A DNA stretch of 64,000 nt, taken from positions 9,397,744 through 9,461,743 of the forward strand of contig CM040443.1 in NCBI GenBank assembly GCA_022749755.1. Direction: 5' to 3'. Every line of letters starts with the position of its first letter. Within the stretch, counting starts at the first letter, position 1. The position numbers and the translations under genes were made by a program. The notes under the pieces were generated by a model. It worked only from the letters and a program-made list of their open reading frames with translations, made no database searches and was not told where the DNA came from. Source of the DNA: Azadirachta indica. Taxonomy: Eukaryota; Streptophyta; Magnoliopsida; Sapindales; Meliaceae. This document shows positions 12,799 to 23,142 of the stretch, piece by piece.

Positions 12799-13746
12799 AT
12801 GGCTTCAGGAAACACTTCTTACCTTGCTGTACCAATGTTCACAAGGGAAAACTATCAGATTTGGGTAGTTAAGATGAGGTCTTACTTGAAGTCTCTGGGT
12901 TTGTGGGATGCTGTTGAGACAGGTAGAGATCCTCCTTCTCTTAGAGCAAATCCAACTATTACACAAATGAAGCAATACGAGGAAGAGTTGCTCAAGAAAG
13001 ATAAAGCTCTTACTGTGTTACATTCTGCTTTGGCAGATCATGTTTTCATTGGAATCATGGCCCTTGAGACAACAAAGGAAGTGTGGGATTAGCTGAAGGA
13101 ACAAAATGAAGGCAGTGACAGGGTAAAGGCAGTCAGGTTGCTTACTCTTAAAAGAGAGTTTGAGAATTTGAAGATGAAAAAGGCAAAGATAATCAAAGAT
13201 TACTCTTCCAAAGTAATGGATCTTGTAAACCAGATGAGATTATTTGGAGAGGTGATTGAGCAATACAAGATAGTAGAAAAGATGCTGATAAGTCTCCCAG
13301 AAAAGTTTGAGGCCAAAGTATTAGCTATTGAGGAGTCTTATGACCTCAAAAGCCTTACTATTGCAGAGTTGATCAGCAAGTTACAGGTTCAAGAACAAAG
13401 GACTTTTACCATATCAGAAAGCCAATCTGAGGGGGCCTTTCAAGCCAAGTACACAATGTCATTCAGTTCTAAGGATGACAAGAGACTATCTAGTGATAAA
13501 AGCCATAGAGGTAAGGCTGGTGAAGTTGAACAAAGGGAGTCAGGTAAAGAAAGATTTCCTCCTTATAGTCACTACAAGAAGACTAATCATCATGAAACTA
13601 GTTGTTGGAAGAAGGCTCAATGTAGAGTTTGCAAGAAACTTAGACATATTGCCAAGTATTGCCAACTAAAAAGGCAGCAAAATCAGCATTTCCCACTACA
13701 ACATATCCAACAAAAACAGCAAACAAATGTAGTAAAGGAAAAATAA
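12799..13746 (+). pseudogene. Copia gag region with two in-frame stops
   Basis: The frame opens with MASGNTSYLAVPMFTRENY, a typical copia gag N-terminus with the YxxW-type start of the UBN2/DUF4219 region. A TAG at 13090-13092 interrupts it, but the same frame then continues to a TAA at 13744. Near the end lies a CX2CX4HX4C zinc knuckle (CRVCKKLRHIAKYC), in which the usual glycine after the second cysteine has been lost. It cannot give a full gag-pol polyprotein without readthrough. Confidence 0.85.
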
Positions 13747-14860
13747 CCTGAAGATCACTTATTTATGGCTGTTCAGTTAAGGGAAGCTCCTAATAAACAT
13801 TCATGGCTGCTAGATAGTGGTTGTACAAATCACATGACTTCAAACTTAGTTTCAACACTTTAGATACCTCAGTCAAAATTCCAGTCAGGCTAGGAAATGG
13901 TGAAGTCATTGAATTTGTTGGAAAAGGTACAATTTTTATTCCAACCTCAAAAGGGATCAAGTTTATAAATGATATGTTGTTGGTTCCTAATTTGGACCAA
14001 AACTTGCTTATTGTTAGGCAAATGATGCATAAAGGATATTCTTTGTTTTTTAAAGATAAGTCATATATTATATCTGATTCTTTTGAAGATAAGGTAGTTG
14101 CTGTGCCTATAACTGATAAAAGCTTCACTATTAATTGGCATTCAAACACCTCTCTTACATGCAAAATTATTGTTGATGAGTCTTTGTTGTGGTATAAGAG
14201 ATTTGGTCATGCAAACTTCAAATCTCTGAAGTTTTTGCAAGAGAAATGTCTAGTAGATGATATGTCTCCTATAGATATATGTAATGAAGTTTGTGAAAGA
14301 TGCGAAATAGGAAAACTCCACAGGTTTCCTTCCCATCTCAAGCTAAGTGGAGAGCTACTGAAAAGTTGGAACTAGTGCACTCAGATGTGTGTGGCCCTAT
14401 ACAAACTTCATTCTTGAACCAAAATAAGTATTTCATCTTGTTTGTTGATGACTTGACCAGAATGACATAAGTTTATTTCATGAACAGCAGATCTGAAGCA
14501 TTTTCTTACTTTAAGAAATTCAAGTCTTTAATTGAAAGACAAAGTGGTTTCAGGGTGAAGAAGTTAAGAACTGATAATGGGAAGGAATACATCTCAAATG
14601 AGTTTTGTCAAATTCTATGAAGATGCTGGAATTCAACGTCAATTGACAGTGCCTTACTCACCACAGCAGAATGAAGTGTATGAGAGGAAGAATAGAACTC
14701 TTTTCGAGATGGCAAGAAGCATACTACATGAGAAGAACTGGCATTAGAAGTTCTGGACAGAAGTTGTATACACTTCATTATACTTACAAAATCAATTGCC
14801 GACCCATGCTGTAGATGGGAAAACACCTATTGAAGCCTGGAGCGGCTTAAAACCTTATAT
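13747..14860 (+). pseudogene. Copia protease and integrase region, frameshifted
   Basis: After the gag stop the frame continues through WLLDSGCTNHM, the aspartic protease active site (DSG, about 13811-13819). It then shifts near 13845 into the frame read from 13821. The pre-integrase region (WYKRFGHANFKSL) leads to the CX2C of the zinc-binding part (CERCEIGK). The frame shifts again near 14370, and the integrase core continues with HSDVCGPIQ and RTDNGKEY and then PYSPQQNEVYERKNRT. Extra stops lie at about 14467, 14618 and 14743. The catalytic D and D of the D,D35E triad are still visible. Confidence 0.8.
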
Positions 14861-16770
14861 TGGGCACCTTAAAGTTTTCAGATCAGTATGTTATGTCCAT
14901 GTACCTAATGTCAAGAGGGATAAGCTCTCTGAAAAGGCAAGAAAGGGTATTTTCCTTGGTTATAGCAATCAAGCAAAGGGGTACAAAATTTTTGATTTAG
15001 AGAATAGGAAAATTGTTGTTAGTAAAGATGTAACGGTAGATGAAAGCTCAAAATGGCATTGGCAAGAATCGGATGCTGAAATTATTCCAGCCTCTTTAAG
15101 ATAAGTTAGAAGCTCAAATTTACATAGAGATGTTGTTCAAGAGATGAATAGAGAGGATGAAGCAGATGTTCAAAGCATAATAGATTCCTCGGTGCTAAGA
15201 ACATATAGTCTATCAAATGTGTATGCAAGGTGCAATGTTGTTGCGATTGACCCTTCAAACTTCTTAGAAGCATCCAACCGTGAGGAATGGAATACTGCTA
15301 TGAGAGATGAGATTGCTAAGATAGAAAAGGAACAAAACTTGGGAATTGGTTGATAGGCCTTTGCATAAACAAGTTGTTGGTGTAAAGTGGGTGTATAGAA
15401 CTAAGTTTAATGCAGATGGCTCTGTACACAAGCATGAAGCAAGGCTTGTTGTGAAAGGGTATGCTCAGCAGCCAAGTACTGATTATGGAGACATTTTTGC
15501 ACCTGTTGCCAAGCTTGATAAAATTAAGTTGCTCATTGCTTTAGCTGTCCAAAATAGATGGAAAATCTTTCATCTTGATATCAAATCTGCATTTCTCAAT
15601 GGTCACCTAAAGGAAGAGATTTTTATTGACCAACCAAAAGGTTTCAAAATTAGTAAAGAGGAGGACAAAGTCTACAAGCTGCACAACGCACTCTACGGCT
15701 TGAAACAAACACTAAGGGCCTGTGATTTTGGTTTGAGGAGGAGATGTAATGATGCTACTCTTTACATCAAAACATCTCCTTCTATTGATATTCTAATTGT
15801 GTCAATATATGTTGATGATTTGTTAATAATTGGTAGCAAAATTGATGATGTGAATGTTTTCAAGCAGCAGCTGTATCAAAGGTTTGAAATGACAAACTTA
15901 GGTGAGATGAAGTTCTTCCTTGGCTTTGAAGTTCATCAAACCACTAAAGGAGTTTTTGTTTCACAGCAAGCATATGTCATTAATCTGCTAAAGAAGTTCC
16001 GAATACAGCATTGTAAACTTATAAGCATACCACTTGTAGTGAATTAAAAGTTGTCCAAGTTTGATGGAGATGTAAGAGCTAATATATTCAGTTATAGAAG
16101 CCTTGTGGGAAGTTTATTGTATTTGACTGCAACAAGACTTGACATTATATTTGCAGCTAGTTTGCTTTCAAGATTTATGCAAAATCCAAATCAAGTGCAT
16201 TTCGGAGCTAATCGAAGGGTGTTGAGGTACTTGAAAGGCACATACGACTTCGGTATTTGGTTTAGACCTGAAAGAGAACTGAGTTTGTTTGACTATATGG
16301 ACAGTGATTGGGCTGGTTGTGTTGATGATGGAAAAAGTACTTTAGGTTATGTGTTTTCAATTGGTTTTGGAATGTTTTCCTGGTGTTCTAAGAAGCAAGA
16401 TGTTGTGGCGCAATCAACAACTGAAGCAGAGTTTATTGTAGCTGTAGTAGGTGCAAATCAATGTATTTAGTTAAGAAAAATACTCACTGATTTAGGCTTC
16501 AAACAGACCAATGCTAGTCCAACCTTTTGTGATAGCAAGTTAGCTATTGCTATTGCAAAAAATCTAGTGCAACAAGGGAAAACTAAGCATATGAAGGTTA
16601 GGTTTCACTTCTTGAGAGAAGCAGAAAAGGATAAGGAAGTGTGCCTCATTCACTGTAAGTTTGAAAAACAGGTGGCAGATATTCTGACCAAAGCTTTGCC
16701 TAAAACCAAATTTGAAAAGCTTAGAGAAAAGCTTAGAGTCTCAAAACAAAATCTCAAGGAGGAGTGTTGA
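14796..16770 (+). pseudogene. Copia integrase C-terminus, reverse transcriptase and RNase H, interrupted
   Basis: The integrase end reads KTPIEAWSGLKPYIGHLKVF and ARKGIFLGYS. The RT starts near 15346 (VVGVKWVYRTKFNADGSVHK) and contains FAPVAKLDKIKLL, FHLDIKSAFLNG and the YVDDLLIIGS catalytic box (about 15808-15837). A short stretch is missing after ALYGLKQ (near 15715), where the family normally has about ten more residues. RNase H follows with DSDWAGCVDDGKST and STTEAEF, then stops at 16468. The tail ADILTKALP is in a further open piece ending at 16770. Confidence 0.87.
16751..16764 (+). other. Copia polypurine tract
   Basis: A purine-rich run ending AAGGAGGAG abuts the 3' LTR, where plus-strand DNA synthesis is primed in this element class. 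Confidence 0.75.
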
Positions 16771-17021
16771 TGTAATGAGACTTTGTTTTGGTACTTTTTA
16801 TATGTTAAGTTAAGTTAGAATGTTTAAATCTTACTTAATTTAGTTGAAAAGGAATGACAATCCATGTTTTGAGGGACATGTTTCCTTAGTTGTAAAAGTC
16901 AAAATATTAGGTATGATTGATGGTGATTTAAGGAGATTTTTTTATCTTTGGAAGGATATGCATGTATGTGTATATATTTTCTGGTTTTAATGAAAAGATA
17001 GTCTTCTTTGTTGTTTCAACA
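16765..17021 (+). repeat. Copia 3' LTR (257 bp)
   Basis: Same length and termini as the left LTR, with about 17 substitutions by hand count. Confidence 0.95.
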
Positions 17022-17026
17022 GATAT
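17022..17026. repeat. Target-site duplication GATAT, right copy (copia)
   Basis: Exact repeat of 12422-12426. Confidence 0.93.
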
Positions 17027-18017
17027 AAAACTGAATCGAAAATAGATAAGAACCCACAATTTCGAGAACAGTTCGAGTGAGAGAGTTCTCTTTCTTTATT
17101 TCTTGCTTTCCGAGGTCACCAATTACAATATGGAATTTTCTTCTCGCTGAAACCTACAAGCATGCTGAATTAATCTACTTTATACAATCACTCAGCAACA
17201 CTCAAACTTATGATGGACCTCCGTGTACTGTATCAAGTTCAACGAACTCCTTGTAACTAACTATAACAACCTGAAAAATAGCCTAACAAACTCAGCTGCC
17301 AGCTCAGCAAACTTTTCCAGGTTGACAATCAAACTTTGATGACTAGTGAATTTTGAATCAGTCTTCACATATGTTATCGTTAGAGCAACGGAGTTTGCCG
17401 TATTAATAATTGGTTTATCCTTCAACTATGCACTTATAGACGCTGAAATAAAATCAGAGGAGAACCTGAAACAGATGGCAAGTATGAGGGTAAAGGCCGG
17501 AATCAGGTGGAGCATGGCTGCGCTGAGTGTCGGAGAGCCATACTCTGTTCCAACAACTGAGAATATCCGGCCCAAACACCTGTATGACAATAAGAAAAAA
17601 GGAGAACAGAACTAATAACTATTATGAATGCACTATTTATATCCAAGTTCAAGTTGATTCAAGTTACAAACCCAAACATGCAAGCAAGAAGATTTTGCAG
17701 AAAACAGAGGCGGTCAGTTGAGGACGTTCTGATCTGCCAACCATCAAGAGAAAGAACAAGATAGTCGAGTCATTTATCTGAGGACTTTGAACTCCAACCG
17801 CACGGGGATAGGAAGATGGCGATATACAAACCTGTGAATAACGTGGGAACAAAGAAGAAAAATGAGTGGTGAGGATTTCAGAGTAGACAACGATGACATA
17901 TTTGGTAATCCCTTCGGAGATTGCTGCTTTGGTCACAACCATAGTACTAACTTGAGCCAAAATTACCATCACCATGCCCACAATATGTAATACAGCCCTC
18001 ATACTCCATAGCTCCAT

Positions 18018-19060
18018 TCCCACCTAGAATGCAATTCTCTGAGACCTGAAACAGACCTCAGCAGTACGTATTATGATTTTATTTACTCTTTTATAGTAAT
18101 GGTATTGGTGGGTCCTCTCATCTGTCAAACAACTACAAATCTGCATCGATTTTGATACACAAATACTCTCAGTATCCCACCAAATTCAAATATGATAATA
18201 TCAACTCCCCTGCCATTGTTAAATGTTGGGCTTGTTAAGGTTTTTTTTTTTAAAAAAAAAAATTAATTAATTAATTAAGTTTTTTTGTTTGTCTTTTTAG
18301 TACGTTATTCAAGTTGGCAAACAAGAGAATCGTTTTAGCTTTAATATACTATGAAAGGAATATGAATATTTTGAAAATTCAAATAGGCATAAACTTATAT
18401 ACATGCATATCATACAAGTGATTAGGAAACGTGCCCATGTATAATAGCAGTATTAATGGTATACAGCCTGTTTCAGTAATATTCGTACCTTTTTTTGCTT
18501 CAGAAAAGACCTTTTGGCTGTATAATAATCTAAGCGCCCTAGCACTCAAATCTCCTCCGATCATTTTTTTCTTGGCTCTTCCCCACGTTACAGGTTAAAA
18601 GCAGGTGAGGTTTTGATTAGTGCTAGAAAAAATTGCATTAGCAATTTGAAATTTAACACCATCGAATGAATCACTTGTCCGTTGTTTGAACCGGATCGCA
18701 GGCTAATAATACGTTGTGAACTCCTGACCTACTTGGAGAAGCTCACCGGTGTCTTCAGAAGAATGTTATGTAAACAGAATAAGCAAATATTAACGTGGTA
18801 AAATCCAGCCAAAATCACTAAGCTGAATGAACGGTTGAACACCACTGGATATGAGTTGCGGCTACATTTTACATGTTCTTGCAATACGTACATTACATGA
18901 ATCTCACTCCAGAAGTTCTTGTTCTGAAACTTTATATTTACAACCAGCAGAACAGCAGCTACTGCAGAGAATTCTGAAGTGATGACTGACACTACCTCAA
19001 ATTTAAATTTACGGGGGTATGTATAAATCGATTGTTGATGCAAATTTCTACATTGAAGAA
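18018..19060. other. Interval between G3 and psi-G3b, with a relic last exon
   Basis: About 1 kb with no intact gene. It holds the G3 promoter side, a relic exon 7 at about 18500-18600 (separate entry), and a 3' flank block at about 18930-18990 shared with the downstream regions of G5, G6 and G7. A homopolymer T run meets an A run near 18242-18262. Confidence 0.55.
18500..18605 (-). pseudogene. Relic exon 7 of a lost WAT1-related gene (array relic 1)
   Basis: On the minus strand the frame reads VTWGRAKKKMIGGDLSARAL followed by RLLYSQKVFSEA. It aligns with the last exon of G2 (SVMWGKAK...SSQKAPLLQ), but with a stop in place of the tyrosine before it and no other exons. Relics at 22.75, 33.06 and 37.35 kb match it along the block CTTGGAATTATTATAC-CAAAA (here CTTAGATTATTATACAGCC). 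Confidence 0.6.
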
Positions 19061-19815
19061 CCGCAGTTTTTCTCTTCCTTGCAGATTTTCAGCAGAGGGA
19101 CCTTTTCACCGGCTGATTCTCAACTCCTTACCCCAGTCATTGTGGCATTTTGCTCTTTGGCCTTTACCCATTCAAAGCATAAAATCCGTTTATGATTATT
19201 ACTGCTGCAATCAAATTGCAAAATACTTTACATTAAGTTTCAGGAATAAGATAGAAAGGACCAAAAGACGTGGCCTTTTGATCATAACTTCAGCTAAATT
19301 ATTGTTTCACTTATACCATCTACTTGCCAATCCACAGTAAATAAATGCAGACTGTAAGCTTTTTAATTCACAATTTTCAACACCAGGTAGTCTGCGAGGG
19401 AAAGAAAAGCTGGAAAGAAATTTGATTAACTATACCTTACCAAGAAAAAGTGCTTCTCCCATAATGATAATACCCATGAGAATAGAGAAGACAGTGCCCA
19501 GGGGCTTGAACACTGAAACATGGAAAGGTCCAATTCTCAACAGGCATCACAGCCAGTAGTTGCTTAACTTCTTTTCAGGGTGAAATAGGTTTTGCAGGTT
19601 GATCTTCCATCTATTGGTGTCGTGTAAAATTTGTTGGTACCACGTAGTGCATATGTTTAGAAATCTTGCCAGTGTTATGTAAACGATGAACCCACTGTCT
19701 CAAATTCCTATATCTTCGGTAATCAAAATAGAAGAGCTTTAATATGGTTACTGTGAATACAATAGCAAACATCCCAATATCAATTCTAAGCTTCCAAGCA
19801 TTTAGATTTACACTG
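19061..19815 (-). pseudogene. psi-G3b: truncated WAT1-related gene, exons 5-7 only
   Basis: Three decayed exons can be recognised. Exon 7 lies at about 19061-19215; its acceptor changed from CAG to CAA and TAA follows ALNG. Exon 6 is at about 19435-19552 and contains RIGPFHVSVFKPLGTVFS with the LFLG end and a GT donor. The end of exon 5 is at about 19735-19815 (NAWKLRIDIGMFAIVF). The exon 5-6 intron also matches the G5 intron. The 5' half is missing: just beyond 19815 the sequence switches to the 3' flank of G4, so a deletion fused the two units. It is closest to G5. Confidence 0.72.
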
Positions 19816-20031
19816 TTGGGTAGATCTGTAATATTCAGCTTTCAGTAACATGTTTGGGAATTTATTTAATTAGTTCATGACTTCATGTTATGTGCTACTA
19901 ATAAATTATTCTTCACATGTCTGTAGCACACAAATGTCCCGTCTTGCCTTGAGTACCTCCTCGTATATGCAAAAGCTTGGTCCATTTCTTTCACATCTTG
20001 GTCTGGAGCTACAATTTCACAACCACTTGAA

Positions 20032-20052
20032 CAGCAGCAGCAGCAGCAGCTG
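20032..20052. repeat. Short CAG trinucleotide run
   Basis: Five to six CAG units in the 3' flank of G4, expanded relative to the matching place downstream of G3 (about 11055-11070). Confidence 0.7.
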
Positions 20053-20118
20053 TAGTCAATTCTCAGTATTCATGGAAATTTATGGGTGTATCAGTTCTTT
20101 AAGTATTCATGTAAATCT

Positions 20119-22142
20119 CTATACTGAAGAAGACATGCAATTTCTGTCTTCAATTCTGTTTTGCAATAATAGGACCTTCTCACAGTGCACGATGGTTTTT
20201 CCTTCCTATAACTTTCCCCACATTACAGCATAAAGTCCAGCTACAATTATAAGTTCTCCAATCAAACTGCAGGAAATTTTACATTGCATTCCGGGAGTTG
20301 GTTAGAAATCGCCAAAGAGAATAAATATTTGATAAACTGTATGTACCTTCTAAGACAAAGAGGGTCTCCTAGAAAAATAACACCCGTGACAACAGACAAG
20401 ATAATGCCTAGGGGCTTGAACATTGCAACATAGAGAGGTCCGGTCCAGTCTTTGACAGGCACCATGTAGCCAAGCCTAATGCCAGAGCATTACCAATAAC
20501 TGCCTGTGCATAGTGAAAAACAAAAAAGAATGATGATTATTTATTAATTATTAAAAATAAATTTTCATTGATTCTATATAAAATTAGTTGATATCTTGTT
20601 ATGTATATGTCTGAAGGATCAAAATAGAAGGTAGAGCTTCCCATTTGCTTACTGAATACATTAGCAAAGAGGCCAATATCAACGCCTAGCTTCCAAGCAC
20701 TTCTGTCTGTAACCATAATCAGGGAAAATACTGCAGATAGAATGGTAGTAAAGAAGAATTGGTAAAACATAATGATCAGCACTGCCCGGAACTCTCTAAG
20801 GACCAACGCCTGCCAAAATCTCGAAAACGCGAGGAAAGTCATCATTTGCTTTTAATTCATTCAGCATTGTATAAGTGCAAAAGGCCTAACCTTTAAAACA
20901 TAAATAGCTGAAATTGAAAAAGCTTCAGTTGCAAGGAAAAATGCTCCTAGAATCCAGTTTGATTGTTGTGAAAAAAGTTGATTGCTCGAAAGTTTCCTTA
21001 TAATTGGTGGCCCTTTATAGAATGTCAAACCAAATGCACCGGCTATTGAAACTAAGGTACCCAATAACTTACCTTGGCTGCTTCTGCTTCTCCAATTCAA
21101 CTCTTCCATCCTGTACAACAAAAAAAGGTTCACAAATAAGGCAAATGAAAGGTTCTACTTTAATATATACTCCCTCAAATTTGGCATTTGGGAAAGTTCA
21201 CTAAATTTGAAATATTTGAAGAACTAGACTCTTAATCGCCCTATTTGTGTACCAAATTTAGCATGAGATTAAGTTTCTTGAGCCATGGTTTCAAAGAAAA
21301 ATATCTTCATCCCAAACTCATTTATTTATAAAGCTGTGTCGTGATCATACTAAAAACTAAATTATCATAAGGGGGACCAGATCTTCCCATATAAATTGGT
21401 TTATCCTTCAAATATGCACTTAATAGACTCCTAATCAAAAACTGAGAAGAACCTGAAACAGATACAAGTATGAAGGTGAAGGCTGGAATTAGGTTGAGCA
21501 TGGCTGCGTTGAGAGCCGTAATCTATACCAACAACTGAGAACATTCGGGTCAAAAATCTGTATGGGAAAAAGTAAAAGGGGAACAAAATTCAATTTACAA
21601 CTATTTAATCTAACAGTGCCTATCTCTGTCTTACTATCTGAAATGAAAGGAACGCCGAAAAAGGAAGAGATGTAGTAATTTTGATCTCGAAGGAAGTATT
21701 CTGCTATATTATATCCAAGTTTAAGTAGATGCAAGTTACAAACCCAAACACTGCAGGCAAGAGAATTTTGAAGAAAACGGGGGCGGTCAGTCGAGGACGT
21801 TCTGATCTGCCAACCATCAAAAGTGAAAGAAGAAGAAACAGTAGTCATTTGGCCAACGACTTTCGGATACAACCTTTAATAGATACAGAAAAGGAAACGT
21901 TTTATTGGCATGGAATGACAGGAAGATGGATTGGAGATATAAAGTAGTACGGACCTGTGAAAAGTAAGAGAAGAAAGGAGAAAAATGACAGTGGTGAGGA
22001 TTTCAGAGCAGACAACCATGAAATATTTGTTAATCACTTCGGAGATTGCTGCCTTGGTTACGACTATATTGCTAACTTGAGCGAAAATTACCACCAACAT
22101 GCCCACAGAAGGTAATACAACCCTCGTACTCCATAGCTCCAT
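20119..22142 (-). pseudogene. G4: WAT1-related transporter pseudogene (sister of G3)
   Basis: Seven exons at the expected spacing, complement(20119..20266, 20347..20503, 20653..20809, 20891..21110, 21453..21557, 21744..21806, 21955..22142). Exons 1 and 2 are normal (MELWSTRVVLPSVGMLVV; RSERPRLT). Exon 3 is 105 nt: an 8-bp and a 1-bp loss cancel, but the residues between them are scrambled without a stop. Exon 4 lacks four codons in frame. Exon 5 is 157 nt (2-bp loss near the donor). Exon 6 is 157 nt because GGACC is duplicated next to KTGP. Exon 7 has TAG directly after AVMWGKL. With the exon 5 loss the spliced frame ends in TAA about five codons into exon 6. The product would be a protein of about 250 aa lacking the last helices, if any is made. 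Confidence 0.82.
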
Positions 22143-23142
22143 TCCAAGCTCCCCTGTGACTTGCAGATGGCAAATTCCTTTAGTGGTGAGGATTTCATTT
22201 AATTAATGGTATTGGTGGGTCATTTATCTCTCTAACAATTATTAATCAGCACTTGTTTATCCACAATTGTTCCCACCACCTAACCATCTTGGATTATGAT
22301 GATATTATCTCACCTGGCTTTGTTATTAATTTGTACTTTTTACAAAGTTTTTATTCTTTTTTTTTTCTGTTTACTATAAGATATTCAAAGTCCTTAGACA
22401 AGAGATACCTTTTGTATTTAATACACAAAGAAATATGAATATTTTTGCTGCATCACACCATATTCTACATGAACGTATTTTGTACCGACTAAAGTATGAC
22501 TTAGTGATGATACAGTCTCGATTTTCTTGAAGATATGCACCGATATGGGTACGACTCTATCTCTTAAATTTTGGAGAACAATGAGGGAAGGAAACATTCA
22601 ATATTTTGAAAAATTAAAACGTGGATAAACTTATATACAGGCATCTAATGGGAGGAAAATGATATACAAGGGAAGAAATTTCTTCCATGTATAATACACT
22701 ACTGATTCTATGCAGCTTGTCGTATAATATTCCAAGCACCCTACTACTACTCTTATCTTCTCCCATCTTTCCTTCCTGGAGTTGGCTTTTCCCGAGTTTT
22801 GATAGATGCTAACGATGTGCATAGTAATTTGAAATAAATGAGGATTGCGGGGCAATAATGAGTTGTAAACTTCTGTTTACTTTCACCAGCATCTTTCGAC
22901 GAAGGTAAACAGAAATAAGCAAATATTGACATGTGGCTACTTTATTGTAGTTCTTCCATTTAGTACACTACGTGAATCTCACTCAAGAAGATCTTGTTCT
23001 GGTGCTTTATATTTACAACCACCTGAACAGCAGCTCCTGCGTTCAATTCTTAAGTGATGACTGACATCAGCTGACATTGAAATTTATGGGCTTCTGTATA
23101 ATTGAGTTATTGATGCAAATTTCTACAGTGAAAACCTGCAGT
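22143..23142. other. Interval between G4 and G5, with a relic last exon
   Basis: 1 kb, AT-rich. It contains relic exon 7 number 2 (22690-22800) and the G5 3' flank block near 22995-23045. The stretch 22600-22730 matches 18385-18490, showing that both belong to the same duplicated unit. Confidence 0.55.
22690..22805 (-). pseudogene. Relic exon 7 (array relic 2)
   Basis: The minus strand reads SGKANSRKERWEKIRVVVGC followed by LEYYTTSC. It aligns with WGKAK...of the last exon and with the relics at 18.55 and 33.06 kb (shared TGCTTGGAATATTATAC). No other exons of the same copy are present. Confidence 0.55.

Larger units (their letters stand above)
12427..17021 (+). mobile_element. Ty1/copia LTR retrotransposon, complete ends, inactivated coding region
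   Basis: 4595 bp: 5' LTR, a primer-binding site matching the initiator Met-tRNA 3' end (TGGTATCAGAGC), gag, protease, integrase, reverse transcriptase, RNase H, purine-rich tract and 3' LTR, flanked by GATAT. The integrase-before-RT order places it in copia. It sits in intron 3 of G3 in the orientation opposite to the gene. The coding region carries several in-frame stops and frameshifts (detailed in the sub-entries), so it is non-autonomous. By hand count the two 257-bp LTRs differ at about 17 positions, mostly transitions, suggesting insertion on a scale of a few million years under usual plant rates. Confidence 0.95.
11108..18017 (-). pseudogene. G3: WAT1-related transporter pseudogene split by a copia element
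   Basis: All seven exons can be placed, complement(11108..11255, 11346..11504, 11609..11767, 11846..12077, 17466..17579, 17672..17733, 17832..18017). The gene is broken at several points. Exon 1 is 186 nt instead of 188 (2-bp loss after the EILTT codons). Exon 2 is 62 instead of 63 (1-bp loss before the donor). Exon 6 is 159 instead of 152, because GCTGCAT is duplicated in tandem. Intron 5 starts with GC (TCT|GCAAGC) while exon length stays 159, so it may be a true GC-AG intron. Intron 3 (5.4 kb) contains a complete Ty1/copia element. The combined exon 1 and 2 shift runs into TGA early in exon 2. Otherwise it is a typical family member: MELWSMR start, MEELNWRSRSSQAK exon 4, KTGPLFVAMFKPLGIIFS exon 6 and GFYSVIWRKFK tail. 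It is closest to G4, including in the 3' flank. Confidence 0.82.

Noticed and set aside
13790..14164. Minus-strand ORF of 124 codons
   Set aside because: Antisense of the copia protease/integrase region.
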